A stretch of 64,000 bases of DNA from Planctomycetota bacterium. GTDB lineage: Bacteria; Planctomycetota; B15-G4; JADJEK01. Below the pieces are notes generated by a model. The model worked only from the letters and a program-made list of their open reading frames with translations. It had not been told where the DNA came from and did no database searches. The DNA is taken from assembly GCA_016709145.1 (NCBI GenBank), contig JADJEK010000011.1, forward strand, positions 62,001 to 126,000, given 5' to 3'. Of this stretch, positions 35,808-44,264 are shown one piece after another (position 1 is the first letter of the stretch; each line of letters starts with the position of its first letter). Both the position numbers and the translations under genes were made by a program.

Positions 35808-37754
35808 ATGTCGGGAAGACGCCGATTCCGGGCTGGCATATTGCTGCTCATTACGGTTACCGGCCTTCTGGTGTGCTTCGGTATCAACGACCATCGCGTT
35901 GACCAGGTCGCAGATTTGCGCCCGAGTCCAGATCACAATGCGCGGCATGACCCAATGTCGACAAGAGAGGGTCGATCATCGAGTCGCGAGGTTACGCAAA
36001 TCGACGAGCTGAGCCCCAAGACTTCATTCCGAGTTGCGCTGCAAGTTGTGGATCCGGATGGGAGGCCGATCGCTGGCGTCGATCTGACATTTCTCGACGT
36101 CGCCATGCGGAATCGTCTGGGCGGCGATGACGCGGCCGAGCCGATGTCGGACGAGCTCGGCCGCATCCGAGTGCATACGTGGCCCCGTGGCGGAGTCGCG
36201 CACCTCTCGAAGCGTGGGTTCCTGCCGACGTCGTTGCCGGAGCCGAGCGGCACGCCGAACACCGAGGAAGTCGTCGTGACGATGGAGCCGTTGCTGATCG
36301 CGACGGTGTCCGGTCGCGTGATCGACCATGCTGGCATTCCCGTCGTCGGCGCGGTCGTCCAGGCAAACGGCGTCGGCATTTCGATGGAGAAGGTCGGCGC
36401 ATACGCATCCGTATTCGGGGACGCACAAGTTCGCACGTCCGAGAGCGGCGAGTTCGTCATCGCGAGTGCTCCGGCGGCGTACGCATTGCGCGTCGTCGCC
36501 ATGGGCGAGTTCGTCGGAAACTCCATCGTGGTCCCCGCTCTCGCGCCGGGAGAGCATCGTTCCGGCCTCGAGATCCGCTTGCCGCACAGTCGTGCGATGA
36601 CGCTCTCTGTCGTGGATCGTGCGAGCGGGTCTCCCATTCGGAACGCGTTCGTTCGGCCGATCCGAACCCAATGGGTGTCCGCGAACACGGGACGAACGTT
36701 TGCGTCGTCCTCGGAAGCGCGCACGGATGCGCAGGGTCGGTGTGTCATTCATGTCGTTCAGGACGAACCCGCAACCGTCGAGATCCTCGGAGTCGAGGGC
36801 TACTCGCGCGTCGAAGTGGCATTGCCTCCTCGGATCGATGCACTCGAAGTCCGATTGTCTCGCGCGGAACGGATCGAGTTCTCCGTCGCGGGTCTCCCCG
36901 ATCGCGGCGGACCGACCGAGTCGAGGCCACGACCGAAGCGAGGCGCCGCGAATCGATTCTCCGGGGATGTCCTGATGAACCCCCGATCGCTGGTCACGAT
37001 GACGGTGACGGGGTTGGACACTGTCGCGGTCTCCGAGTCGTGCTCCATCGAGTGGATGTCGTACCCGGGCCATGGATACGTGGCGACGAGTGTCGCGGGG
37101 CGCGTGCGCCTCGAGCTGTTCCACGACGGCAAGTCATTGGCGCACGGCGAGGGCGAATCGAGTTCGACCATCGTGTTGGTCGGCGACTGCGCGTCGATCG
37201 CGCTGACGGCCGCGCTGAGGCTGCGCGTGCTGGATGCGAATGCCGAGGCCATGTCCGGTCCGTTCCGGCTCGCACTCGGCGCGTCGAGTGCCGGGCCGGG
37301 ATCGGACGCGGTGTTGTTCGGGAGTACCGACGAAGAGGGCGTGTTCGAGATCGAAGGTCTGATGCCCGGGGAGTATCGGATCGAAGTGTGGGATGGCGCA
37401 GGCAAAGCCACCGCCATCGTGGCATCCATGGTGTTGCTGCCCGATCGGACCTGCGATCTCGGTGCGGTCCGCCTCGAAGAGCCCGGTGTACTCGCGGTCC
37501 GCGTCTCCGCGTGGCAGGTCGGGTCGGCAAGCACGAGTCGGGTGCGGCTCTGGCACCACGACGCGGGGCGCTATCTCACTCTCCGCCGCGGCGTTCAAGA
37601 TCCGACGGCCGTCGAAGTCACGGCAGGCGGAGCCGTCGAGATCGAGGGCCTCGTGCCCGGGGCCGTTCGCGTGGAGCTGTGGAACGGACCGCACTCCGAA
37701 CGCTCCATCCAGTCACGGATCGAAGCCGGAGCGCGAGTCGAAGTCGAACTCTGA
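35808..37754 (+). CDS. Large membrane-anchored protein with carboxypeptidase-regulatory-like domains, cassette copy 1
   Basis: A 648-residue protein: basic start (MSGRRRFR), one membrane helix (about 9-26) and a long outer part of beta-sandwich domains. Residues 73-125 (VALQVVDPDGRPIAGVDLTF) and 165-280 (VSGRVIDHAGIPVVGAVVQA then SGEFVIASAPAAYALRVVA) look like carboxypeptidase-regulatory/CnaB-type folds. Further similar blocks occur at about 500-560 (DEEGVFEIEGLMPGEYRIEV) and the C-terminal SRVRLWHHDAGRYL. It is a paralogue of the protein at 52465, sharing order and the SxxSRVRLW segment. The start is chosen by the signal-anchor; ATGs at 35742 and 35757 are in frame. Function unknown. Confidence 0.72.
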   Translation: MSGRRRFRAGILLLITVTGLLVCFGINDHRVDQVADLRPSPDHNARHDPMSTREGRSSSREVTQIDELSPKTSFRVALQVVDPDGRPIAGVDLTFLDVAMRNRLGGDDAAEPMSDELGRIRVHTWPRGGVAHLSKRGFLPTSLPEPSGTPNTEEVVVTMEPLLIATVSGRVIDHAGIPVVGAVVQANGVGISMEKVGAYASVFGDAQVRTSESGEFVIASAPAAYALRVVAMGEFVGNSIVVPALAPGEHRSGLEIRLPHSRAMTLSVVDRASGSPIRNAFVRPIRTQWVSANTGRTFASSSEARTDAQGRCVIHVVQDEPATVEILGVEGYSRVEVALPPRIDALEVRLSRAERIEFSVAGLPDRGGPTESRPRPKRGAANRFSGDVLMNPRSLVTMTVTGLDTVAVSESCSIEWMSYPGHGYVATSVAGRVRLELFHDGKSLAHGEGESSSTIVLVGDCASIALTAALRLRVLDANAEAMSGPFRLALGASSAGPGSDAVLFGSTDEEGVFEIEGLMPGEYRIEVWDGAGKATAIVASMVLLPDRTCDLGAVRLEEPGVLAVRVSAWQVGSASTSRVRLWHHDAGRYLTLRRGVQDPTAVEVTAGGAVEIEGLVPGAVRVELWNGPHSERSIQSRIEAGARVEVEL

Positions 37755-37919
37755 CCGCGCTGCGAAGTCATGCACCGCATGCATTCGAATCGACCGCGTG
37801 AATCGAGGTGGATCGCGGCTTGAACGCGCCACGACCCAGCCAGGTCGACGAGAACCACGTGCCGATCGACGACTGCGCGAAGTAGCGTCGGGGCCTTCGC
37901 GCGCCGGGGGTCGCTCGTC

Positions 37920-40634
37920 ATGCCCATGCTCTCGCGTCGGGGGTCACGGTTCCGTCTCGCGCTAGGGCTTTGCGTGATCGTTTTCGCGCGACCCGCTGTG
38001 GCGCAGATTCCGACGCACGAGGACGACGAAGCGCCATCCGGCGTCGTGGCGTCGTTCGCGCCGTCCGCGCTCGAGGGCTACGCCGCGTGGCCGAGTGTCC
38101 GCCGCGGCGGCGAACTCGAACTCCACATCGCGGGACGGCAGCCGCACTGCGTCGTTCGCTGGGTCCACGTCGGCGCGAGCGAGCAGATCGTCGCCGAGGA
38201 CGTGGTCGAGGGTCTGACGCCACCGACGTTGCCCGACGACGCGGTCGTCGGCGGCGCGCGAACTCCGGTCGCTCTGCGCAAGCGCGTGCCGTCGACGTGG
38301 GCGGCGGGACTGTGGTTCGCGCGATTGTCCGTGGCGAGCGACTCGACGACGATCGACGCGGAGCTGCCATTCGTCGTATTGCCAGCGGCGGGTGAGCCGG
38401 CCGCGCGGATCGCCGTCCTGGTGCCGTTCATCACCGCGCAGGCGTACAACGCGTGGGGCGGCGCGAGCCTCTATCCGAGTCGCTACGGCCAGCGCAGCAC
38501 GCGCGTGTCGATGCTGCGCCCCTCGGATCCCGACTCGCCCGGATCGGTGCGCATCCAAGGACTGCCGCACGTGCTCGAGTGGATGCAGCGCGAGGGCTTC
38601 GAACTCCGTTGCGTGGCCGACGTCGATCTGCATGCGAACGCGGAAGCGCTTCACGGCGTCGACCTGCTCGTGCTGCTCGGTCATCACGAGTACTGGACGC
38701 GCGCGATGCGCCAGCGCGTCGCGCGGTTCGTCGGGAACGGCGGCCGCTTGTTCGTGCTGGGCGGCAACACCTGCTATTGGCAGATCCGCTTCGAGACGCC
38801 GACGACGATCCTCTGCGCGAAGGACGCTCGCGAAGACGCGTGGCTGCGCGATCCGCCGCCGGGCGGCGCGCGCGACGTGACGACGCAGTGGGCGTGGCCC
38901 CCGGTCCTCGAGCCCGAGAACGCGACGTTCGGCGCGGCGTGGCGGCACGCGTCGTGGGCGACGTCGCTGGACGCGAGCTGGGCGCCGTCCGGGTATCCGT
39001 TCGGTGGAGTCGTGGGTCGGTATCCGCTCGACGACGGGTATGGCGGCTACCGCGTCGCCGCGCCGGCGCATTGGGCATTCGCCGGACTCGACGCGCGCGC
39101 CCTCGAACACTTCGGTGACGAGACGGTTCCGTACGGCAGGGCCGAGGTCCGCGCGATCGCCGCGTGCGGCGAAGTCGACGGTGTCCACGCCGAGCGCATC
39201 GACGACCGTATCCTCGTGAGCCGTACGAGCGGTTCGCCCGCGGACACGCTCGTCCTCGCCGCGGCGCCGGCGCAAGAGGGCATGACGGCGGTCACGATCC
39301 ACCACGGGCCTGGCACGGTCGTCAACGTCGGCAGCGGCGGCTGGCCGACGCTGATGGGGCACGCGGCCGGTCGCTTCACGTCGATCGAGACGCTGACGCG
39401 CAACGTGCTGCGTCGACTCGCGGAACCGCGGCGCAGCGTGCTGGCGAACGGAGGCCTCGAGGATTGGGACGGCGCGTCGCCGAAGGGATGGACCGCGCGC
39501 GGAGCGAGTCCGTCGGCGCCGCTCGCGGACTGCGGAACCGCCGCGGCGAAGCTCGATCGGAACGGCGCGATCACGCAACGCGTCCGCGCCGAGCCGGGCT
39601 CGACCTGGCTCGTGCTCGCGGGTCACGCGAACGGTGCGGGCACGCTGCGCGCGGGTGACGCCGCGACGAAGTTCGAAGCGACCGAAGCAGCGCGCTTCAC
39701 GGGCCTCGTCGCGCAGACCGGCGAGGACGGAATGCTCGACGTCGCGATCGAGGCGGCCGACGCGCCGCTCGTCGTCGATCACGTCGAGCTGATGCCGATC
39801 GAGGCAGTCCGTGCGGCGAACCCCGCGACGAGCGGACGCTGGATGCAGCACGGCGGCACACGCGCGCTGCTGCTCGTCGCGTCGCCGAAGCTCGCGACGC
39901 CACCACACGTCGACGACCAAGGCCGACCCGCCGAGGTGCTCGCCGCCGGAAGCAGCGCGGCGTGGAATCTCTACGAGGTGCGCAGCCACCGCCGCGGCGC
40001 GCTCGTGGACCTCGTCGTCGAGGTTCCGCCAGCGGCGGATGGCACGCGACCCGAGCTCCTCGTCGTGCCGCTCGACGTCCCATCGCCCGAACTCGACGAC
40101 GACCTCGACCCAGCGGATCGAGCCCTCGTCGACGATGCCTTCGACAACGGAGGCTTCGAACTCGCCCCGACGGATGCGGAGATCGAGTCGGGCCGATCGT
40201 TCGCTCACTTCCCGCCGCATTGGGCCGTCGACCCGATCGGTGCGGTCCGTTTCGATCGCTTCGCGTGGCGAGGCGTCCGCTCGCTGCGCTTCGATGGCGC
40301 GAAGCGACCGGCAAGCGCGTACAGCCCAGCCGCCGAGCTCCTACCGATCGACGGACCGTGGCATGCGCGCGCCAAGGTCTTCGTCGAACCCGGCGCGACC
40401 CTCCGGTTCTCGATCGCGGCGAGCCGCGTCGAGGATCCGGCGCCGCAGTGGACCGAACTCGCGTCGAAGACGATCGAGGCGACCGAAGCCTGGGCCGACG
40501 TCGAACTCGAAGTATCCAAAGAACGAGTGGCCGCCCTGAACAGCGAATTGGGAGTGCGCGCCTGGATCCGCGTGGAGGTGGAAGGAGGCAAGGCGTGGAT
40601 CGACGATGTCGGAGTGCGGGTGGGGGCGAGGTAG
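37920..40634 (+). CDS. Secreted N,N-dimethylformamidase-beta-like protein
   Basis: A 904-residue exported protein (signal LALGLCVIVFARPAVAQ). The region about 155-500 resembles the large-subunit C-terminal domain of N,N-dimethylformamidase: VSMLRPSDPDSPGS, LPHVLEWMQREGFE, LLVLLGHHEYWTRAMR and LFVLGGNTCYWQIRFE are characteristic, the last part being a glutamine-amidotransferase-like fold. The C-terminal 400 residues form two carbohydrate-binding-like beta-sandwich modules, each starting with NGG(L/F)E. A role on amide-bearing or glycan substrates outside the cell is possible; the true substrate is unknown. A gap of 165 nt before it holds nothing I recognise. Confidence 0.75.
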   Translation: MPMLSRRGSRFRLALGLCVIVFARPAVAQIPTHEDDEAPSGVVASFAPSALEGYAAWPSVRRGGELELHIAGRQPHCVVRWVHVGASEQIVAEDVVEGLTPPTLPDDAVVGGARTPVALRKRVPSTWAAGLWFARLSVASDSTTIDAELPFVVLPAAGEPAARIAVLVPFITAQAYNAWGGASLYPSRYGQRSTRVSMLRPSDPDSPGSVRIQGLPHVLEWMQREGFELRCVADVDLHANAEALHGVDLLVLLGHHEYWTRAMRQRVARFVGNGGRLFVLGGNTCYWQIRFETPTTILCAKDAREDAWLRDPPPGGARDVTTQWAWPPVLEPENATFGAAWRHASWATSLDASWAPSGYPFGGVVGRYPLDDGYGGYRVAAPAHWAFAGLDARALEHFGDETVPYGRAEVRAIAACGEVDGVHAERIDDRILVSRTSGSPADTLVLAAAPAQEGMTAVTIHHGPGTVVNVGSGGWPTLMGHAAGRFTSIETLTRNVLRRLAEPRRSVLANGGLEDWDGASPKGWTARGASPSAPLADCGTAAAKLDRNGAITQRVRAEPGSTWLVLAGHANGAGTLRAGDAATKFEATEAARFTGLVAQTGEDGMLDVAIEAADAPLVVDHVELMPIEAVRAANPATSGRWMQHGGTRALLLVASPKLATPPHVDDQGRPAEVLAAGSSAAWNLYEVRSHRRGALVDLVVEVPPAADGTRPELLVVPLDVPSPELDDDLDPADRALVDDAFDNGGFELAPTDAEIESGRSFAHFPPHWAVDPIGAVRFDRFAWRGVRSLRFDGAKRPASAYSPAAELLPIDGPWHARAKVFVEPGATLRFSIAASRVEDPAPQWTELASKTIEATEAWADVELEVSKERVAALNSELGVRAWIRVEVEGGKAWIDDVGVRVGAR

Positions 40635-40664
40635 TGGGACGATCGTGACTCACCGAATCAGCCG

Positions 40665-40936
40665 GTGCCACGCGCATTGCACGGCGCCACCGCCGCGTTC
40701 GTCTTCGGCCTGACGCCGATCGACTTCACGCCGTTCTACGGCAGCACTCTCGTGCCGAGCCCCAATTGGTCTTGGTTGGGTTCAACACGAACTCGAATGG
40801 CAGCTTCACGCTACCGGCACAGTGGCCTGCGGGTGTGCCCTCGGGAAGGCCGATCTTCGCGCAAGCGCTGGTCCAGGATGCCGGCGCGCCGTTCGGCGTC
40901 GCGATCAGCAACGCGATCGTCGGCGAGACGCCCTGA
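40665..40936 (+). pseudogene. Remnant of a secreted-protein C-terminal domain, frameshifted
   Basis: The translation in two frames matches the end of the secreted protein at 48050: FGLTPIDFTPFYGSTLVP in one frame, then after a shift near 40775 VGFNTNSNGSFTLP, QWPAGVPSG, IFAQALVQDAGAPFGVAISN and a TGA at 40934. The intact homologue reads GLTPAFITPFYGGTLLP...APFGVAISNAVVG. No upstream part of the gene is present, so this is a decayed 3' fragment of about 90 codons. Confidence 0.8.
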
Positions 40937-41040
40937 GGCGGATTTCACGATACAGTCCGGGCTGACGTCGATCGGTTGGCGCATCATCGCGCTGAGTCCT
41001 CGGAGGTTGAAGGCCCCACGCATCCGCTAGCATTCGGCGC

Positions 41041-41199
41041 ATGCGAAAGATCATTCGCGCTGCGCTCCTGACTGGCTTGACCGCTGGAGCGCTTTGCATC
41101 TGCTTGTTGGGTATGGGCGTGCCGGACGCCGGAATCATCGCAGTGTCGCTGGCAGTCGTTTTCACCGCGCTGCGACAGCGTCGTCCCAATCCGTCGTAG
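41041..41199 (+). CDS. Small 52-residue membrane protein
   Basis: A short frame MRKIIRAALLTGLTAGALC... with two hydrophobic segments (about 6-25 and 31-44) separated by MGVPDAG, and a basic tail RQRRPNPS. The positive-inside pattern fits a two-helix hairpin protein. Start ATG at 41041; no strong ribosome site was seen. It stands between the remnant at 40.7 kb and two small genes on the other strand. Unrecognised. Confidence 0.5.
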   Translation: MRKIIRAALLTGLTAGALCICLLGMGVPDAGIIAVSLAVVFTALRQRRPNPS

Positions 41200-41227
41200 C
41201 GGGCCGTCCAGTCGCGCGCTCATCGGG

Positions 41228-41509
41228 TCACCTGCCCGAAGGTTCGTCCGTCCTGTAGAGCGGGCCGGGAGGGCCGTTGTCGAGCAGCGCGCGAAGTTCT
41301 GCGACGGCAACTTTGCACGGGGCGAGAAAGTCGATTCGCGAACCCAGTTCGGCTGCAGCGGATCTCTGCTCGATCGCGGTCACGCAGGAATCGCAGACTG
41401 CAATAGAAACGTCGAACGTTCGACCGTGCAGCGTCAATGGGTCGAACTTGCCGGGAACAAACGGCCTGCCGCACACGCCGCACGTGACGTGACCATTTTC
41501 CTGGATCAT
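41228..41509 (-). CDS. Small zinc-ribbon-like protein
   Basis: A 93-residue cytosolic protein with two CxxC pairs, CGVCGRPF near the N terminus and VCDSCVTAI about 28 residues later, the spacing of a zinc ribbon. The rest is helical and ends in a polar tail. It lies 66 nt downstream of another small gene on the same strand and may be cotranscribed with it. No family recognised; possibly from a mobile element. Confidence 0.55.
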   Translation of the reverse strand: MIQENGHVTCGVCGRPFVPGKFDPLTLHGRTFDVSIAVCDSCVTAIEQRSAAAELGSRIDFLAPCKVAVAELRALLDNGPPGPLYRTDEPSGR

Positions 41510-41575
41510 GAGGGCGCTCCCTTTCAGGACCGCCGGACTTGACCATGGGAACGCGCGTTCGGCAATCGACGAGGA

Positions 41576-41803
41576 TCACGACGACCTCCGGTCCGCTTGC
41601 CCGGAGGTTGCGTTCACGGGCAATCGAAACACGTGGTCGATGTGCACGCCGCCCGCGCGCCCTTCGATCTTCACGACGACGGAGCCGTCACCGAGCGCCC
41701 ACGCATCGCTGCGCGTCTTCGTCTCGATGAACTCACTCCGATCCGCGACGGGGTAGTAGCGGACCGGAGTCCCGACGGGGATCCGCTTGTTGAAGTCGCG
41801 CAC
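41576..41803 (-). CDS. Small beta-rich protein of a type common on mobile elements
   Basis: About 75 residues: IPVGTPVRYYPV, ETKTRSDAWALGDGSVVVKI and EGRAGGVHIDHVFRL. This wording (TRSxAWxLG...VxVEGxAGGVxLxHV) recalls small proteins often found on phages and plasmids. The GTG at 41803 with AAAGG upstream is used as the start; the frame is open back to a TTG at 41866. Function unknown. It precedes the zinc-ribbon gene. Confidence 0.55.
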   Translation of the reverse strand: MRDFNKRIPVGTPVRYYPVADRSEFIETKTRSDAWALGDGSVVVKIEGRAGGVHIDHVFRLPVNATSGQADRRSS

Positions 41804-42053
41804 GCCGCGTTCGCCTTTGAGACAATCATCGGGGTGCCCGCCCGAGAGTTCGCATTGCCGCCGCAAGTCGCGAACACCGTCTCACCGAGCCAGCGACGCT
41901 ACGCAATAGAGCCATCCCCACGCCCATCGCCGACCAGCGTCAGAAAATGCCCGACCCGCACCACCCGAGGGTCGCCGAGCGAAGCGAGGGCAACCCGAGC
42001 CGACTCCCCAACCCCCTAAATCCCCGATCCCCCCGTTCCCCGTGAAGTCGTAA

Positions 42054-42148
42054 GGCCGTCCGAGAGGAGCCCCCGCCGCGAGGGCCCGCGCGACCTCGGG
42101 GCGTCTCGTCGCACGGGCCCTCGCGGCGGGGGCTCCTCTCGGACGGCC
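42054..42148. repeat. 35-bp perfect inverted repeat with 25-nt loop
   Basis: The left arm 42054-42088 (starting GGCCGTCCGAGAGGAGCCCC) is exactly complementary to the right arm 42114-42148. It lies 97 nt before the SGNH hydrolase start, in a 441-nt gap with no gene. It is far longer than a usual terminator and has no U-tract. The rest of the gap shows nothing else. Confidence 0.85.
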
Positions 42149-42244
42149 CGAACCCCATGTTTCCCGAAGCCCCGCGCCAGCCATGCCCTCTCGTTTTCCA
42201 CGCCCATCCGCCGAAAACCAGATCCCCGGCCTAGACTTCCGCAC

Positions 42245-43468
42245 ATGACCGACCCAGCGACATCCGAATCCACGGCCCGAGCCAGTGGCTGGCGCAACCC
42301 GCCGGTCCTGTTCAAGCTCTTGTTCGCGCTCGCGTACACCGTCGTCCTGTGGGTCGTCGTCGTCGAAGGCGTCCTGCGCGTCGTCCCAGTGCCGGGCTAT
42401 CGCCGGTCGGACCTCGTCCCGATCGAGACCACGGACGCCAAGCAGCGCAACACCGGCCACCCGTATCTCGCGTACGCGCTGAAGCCGGGCTGGGAATCGG
42501 CGAAGGGTGCGCGACACTCCTTCAAGCACAACTCGCTCGGCCTTCGTGGCGCGGAGACCACGTACGCGAAGCCTGATGGGGTGTTCCGGATCGTTTGCCT
42601 CGGCGGCTCGAGCACGTACGGCCATACCGAGTCGTCGAATGCCACCACGTGGCCGGTCAAACTCCAGACCTATCTCAACGAGGCGCTGCCGGGGCGGAAG
42701 TTCGAGGTCATCAACGGCGGTTGTTCGGGCTACTCGACGTTCGAGAGCACGGTGAACCTCGCGTTCCGCATGATCGACTTCCAGCCCGATCTCGTCGTCG
42801 TCTACCACAACATCAACGACATGCGCTGTGCGCTGTGGAAGGTGCCGCCGAAGAACGACAACTCGCATTGGCGGGACGTCTGGCCGCGGTATCAGCCGTC
42901 GCCGATGGAGCCGATGTTCGAGAAGAGCATGACCTACCTGATCCTGCGTCGGTACCTCACCGACTACTTCGCGGTGCGGTCCGAGCAGGGCTTCTTCGCG
43001 ATCGTCGATTACGACCCCGCCGAGAAGGATCCGTATCCGAAGTCGATGGAGGAGGTGAACCCGCAAGGGTTCAACAACTACCGGCGCAACTTGAAGACCC
43101 TGACGGCGATCGCGCGCGGGCATGGCGCGAAGATCCTGTTCGCCACGCAAGCGAACGACCGTGAGGACTTCCGCCAGATCAAGTCCGGCGACATCCAACT
43201 CGAGTGCATGGCCGCGATGACGCGGATCATGCGCGACGTCGGCCAAGAACTCGGCGTGCCGGTCGCGGAGACCGCGACCGTGCTCGAAGCCGAGGCGACG
43301 CGTCAGCGCATGGAGCGCGCGAAGAAGGGCATCGTCCCGAAGACACCGGAAGAGCGGAACCACGACCAGGAGATCTTCTCCGGCGAGGTCCACCTGTGGG
43401 ACGAGGGCGCGGACCTGCTGGCCCGCACGTTCCGCGACGAGATCCTGCGCTTCAAGCTGATCCAGTGA
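42245..43468 (+). CDS. Membrane-anchored SGNH/GDSL-like hydrolase
   Basis: A 407-residue protein: a membrane helix at about 20-45 (VLFKLLFALAYTVVLWVVVV) followed by an outer SGNH domain. Block I CLGGSSTYG (nucleophile Ser), block II INGGCSGYSTFES (Gly), block III VVVYHNINDM (Asn) and block V SGEVHLWDEGADLLA (His) are in order. SGNH enzymes are esterases or acyltransferases acting on glycans or lipids. A paralogue without the same sequence lies at 62437. CBS-domain gene 45 nt downstream. Confidence 0.85.
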   Translation: MTDPATSESTARASGWRNPPVLFKLLFALAYTVVLWVVVVEGVLRVVPVPGYRRSDLVPIETTDAKQRNTGHPYLAYALKPGWESAKGARHSFKHNSLGLRGAETTYAKPDGVFRIVCLGGSSTYGHTESSNATTWPVKLQTYLNEALPGRKFEVINGGCSGYSTFESTVNLAFRMIDFQPDLVVVYHNINDMRCALWKVPPKNDNSHWRDVWPRYQPSPMEPMFEKSMTYLILRRYLTDYFAVRSEQGFFAIVDYDPAEKDPYPKSMEEVNPQGFNNYRRNLKTLTAIARGHGAKILFATQANDREDFRQIKSGDIQLECMAAMTRIMRDVGQELGVPVAETATVLEAEATRQRMERAKKGIVPKTPEERNHDQEIFSGEVHLWDEGADLLARTFRDEILRFKLIQ

Positions 43469-43512
43469 AACCGTCGAGTCCGTGACGTCCGGGTGAACGA
43501 GGAGGCCGCGCG

Positions 43513-44160
43513 ATGCTCGTCCGACATTTCATGAGCGCGGGCGTCTACACCCTGTCGCCGGACGCGCCGTGTGCGGACGTTCTGAAGATGTTCCGCGCGA
43601 AGAAGATCCGCCGCGCGCCGGTGCTCGAGCACGGCAAGCTCGTCGGCATGATCAGCGAGCGCGACCTGTTGCGCATCCTGCCCGGCACGGCGGGGCAGCT
43701 CGACACCGAAGCCGGCGCGCTGAGTCTGTCGGTGCCCGTCCGGCAGATCATGACCACGCAGATCCACACCGTGCGGCCGCAGGACCCGCTGCACACCGCG
43801 GCGCAACTGATGCTGCAGCACCGCATCGGCGGCCTGCCGGTCGTCGAGAACGACGAAGTCCGCGGCATGCTGACCGAGTCCGACGTGTTCCGCGCGCTGT
43901 GGAGCGTGCTCGCGCCCGACGCCGGCGCCTGCATCGTCATCGAGGAGCCGCCGAGCGTCGCCAAGACCGACGCGATCGACTTCGCGAAACTCGCGGTCTT
44001 GCACGGCTGTCGGCTGCGGGCGCTGATCGACGTACCGCAGCAGGACGGCGGACGTTACGTCCACGTCTGCGTCGACGGAGCGAAGCTCGACGCGTTCGTC
44101 GACGCGGTCTGGAAACAGCACGCGCGCGTCATGCGCGTCGACAAGCACGGGGCGCCATGA
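43513..44160 (+). CDS. CBS-domain pair protein
   Basis: A 215-residue cytosolic protein made of two CBS motifs (about 5-60 and 78-135): KKIRRAPVLEHGKLVGMISERDLLRIL and HRIGGLPVVENDEVRGMLTESDVFRAL, abbreviated here by their typical LVGMISERDLL and VRGMLTESDVF cores. Such pairs bind adenosine nucleotides. The C-terminal 70 residues (VLHGCRLRALIDVPQQDGGR) may be an ACT-like domain. Likely a regulatory subunit; the target is unknown. GGAGG lies 8 nt upstream of the ATG. Confidence 0.85.
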   Translation: MLVRHFMSAGVYTLSPDAPCADVLKMFRAKKIRRAPVLEHGKLVGMISERDLLRILPGTAGQLDTEAGALSLSVPVRQIMTTQIHTVRPQDPLHTAAQLMLQHRIGGLPVVENDEVRGMLTESDVFRALWSVLAPDAGACIVIEEPPSVAKTDAIDFAKLAVLHGCRLRALIDVPQQDGGRYVHVCVDGAKLDAFVDAVWKQHARVMRVDKHGAP

Positions 44161-44231
44161 CCCCCGGCGTTCGACTCCCGACGCCCGCGGGCCTTTTTCT
44201 CGCTCCGATGGATCTCTGACCCTCGGTTAGC

Positions 44232-44260
44232 ATCCGACCTCCTTTTTCCTTGGGTCGGAT
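44232..44260 (+). promoter_or_regulatory. Leader hairpin directly before the aminotransferase start
   Basis: ATCCGACC and GGTCGGAT form an 8-bp perfect stem whose loop holds a pyrimidine-rich stretch CTTTTTCC. It ends 4 nt before the ATG at 44265 and would cover the ribosome-binding zone. Confidence 0.4.
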
Positions 44261-44264
44261 TGCG

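Noticed and set aside
41228..41803. Toxin-antitoxin pair
   Set aside because: The two small genes have no toxin fold or antitoxin DNA-binding motif I can recognise; a zinc ribbon and a beta-rich mobile-element-type protein fit better.
44166..44185. tRNA-like T-arm (TTCGACTCCCG) after the CBS gene
   Set aside because: No acceptor stem, D-arm or anticodon arm lies at the needed distance on either side.
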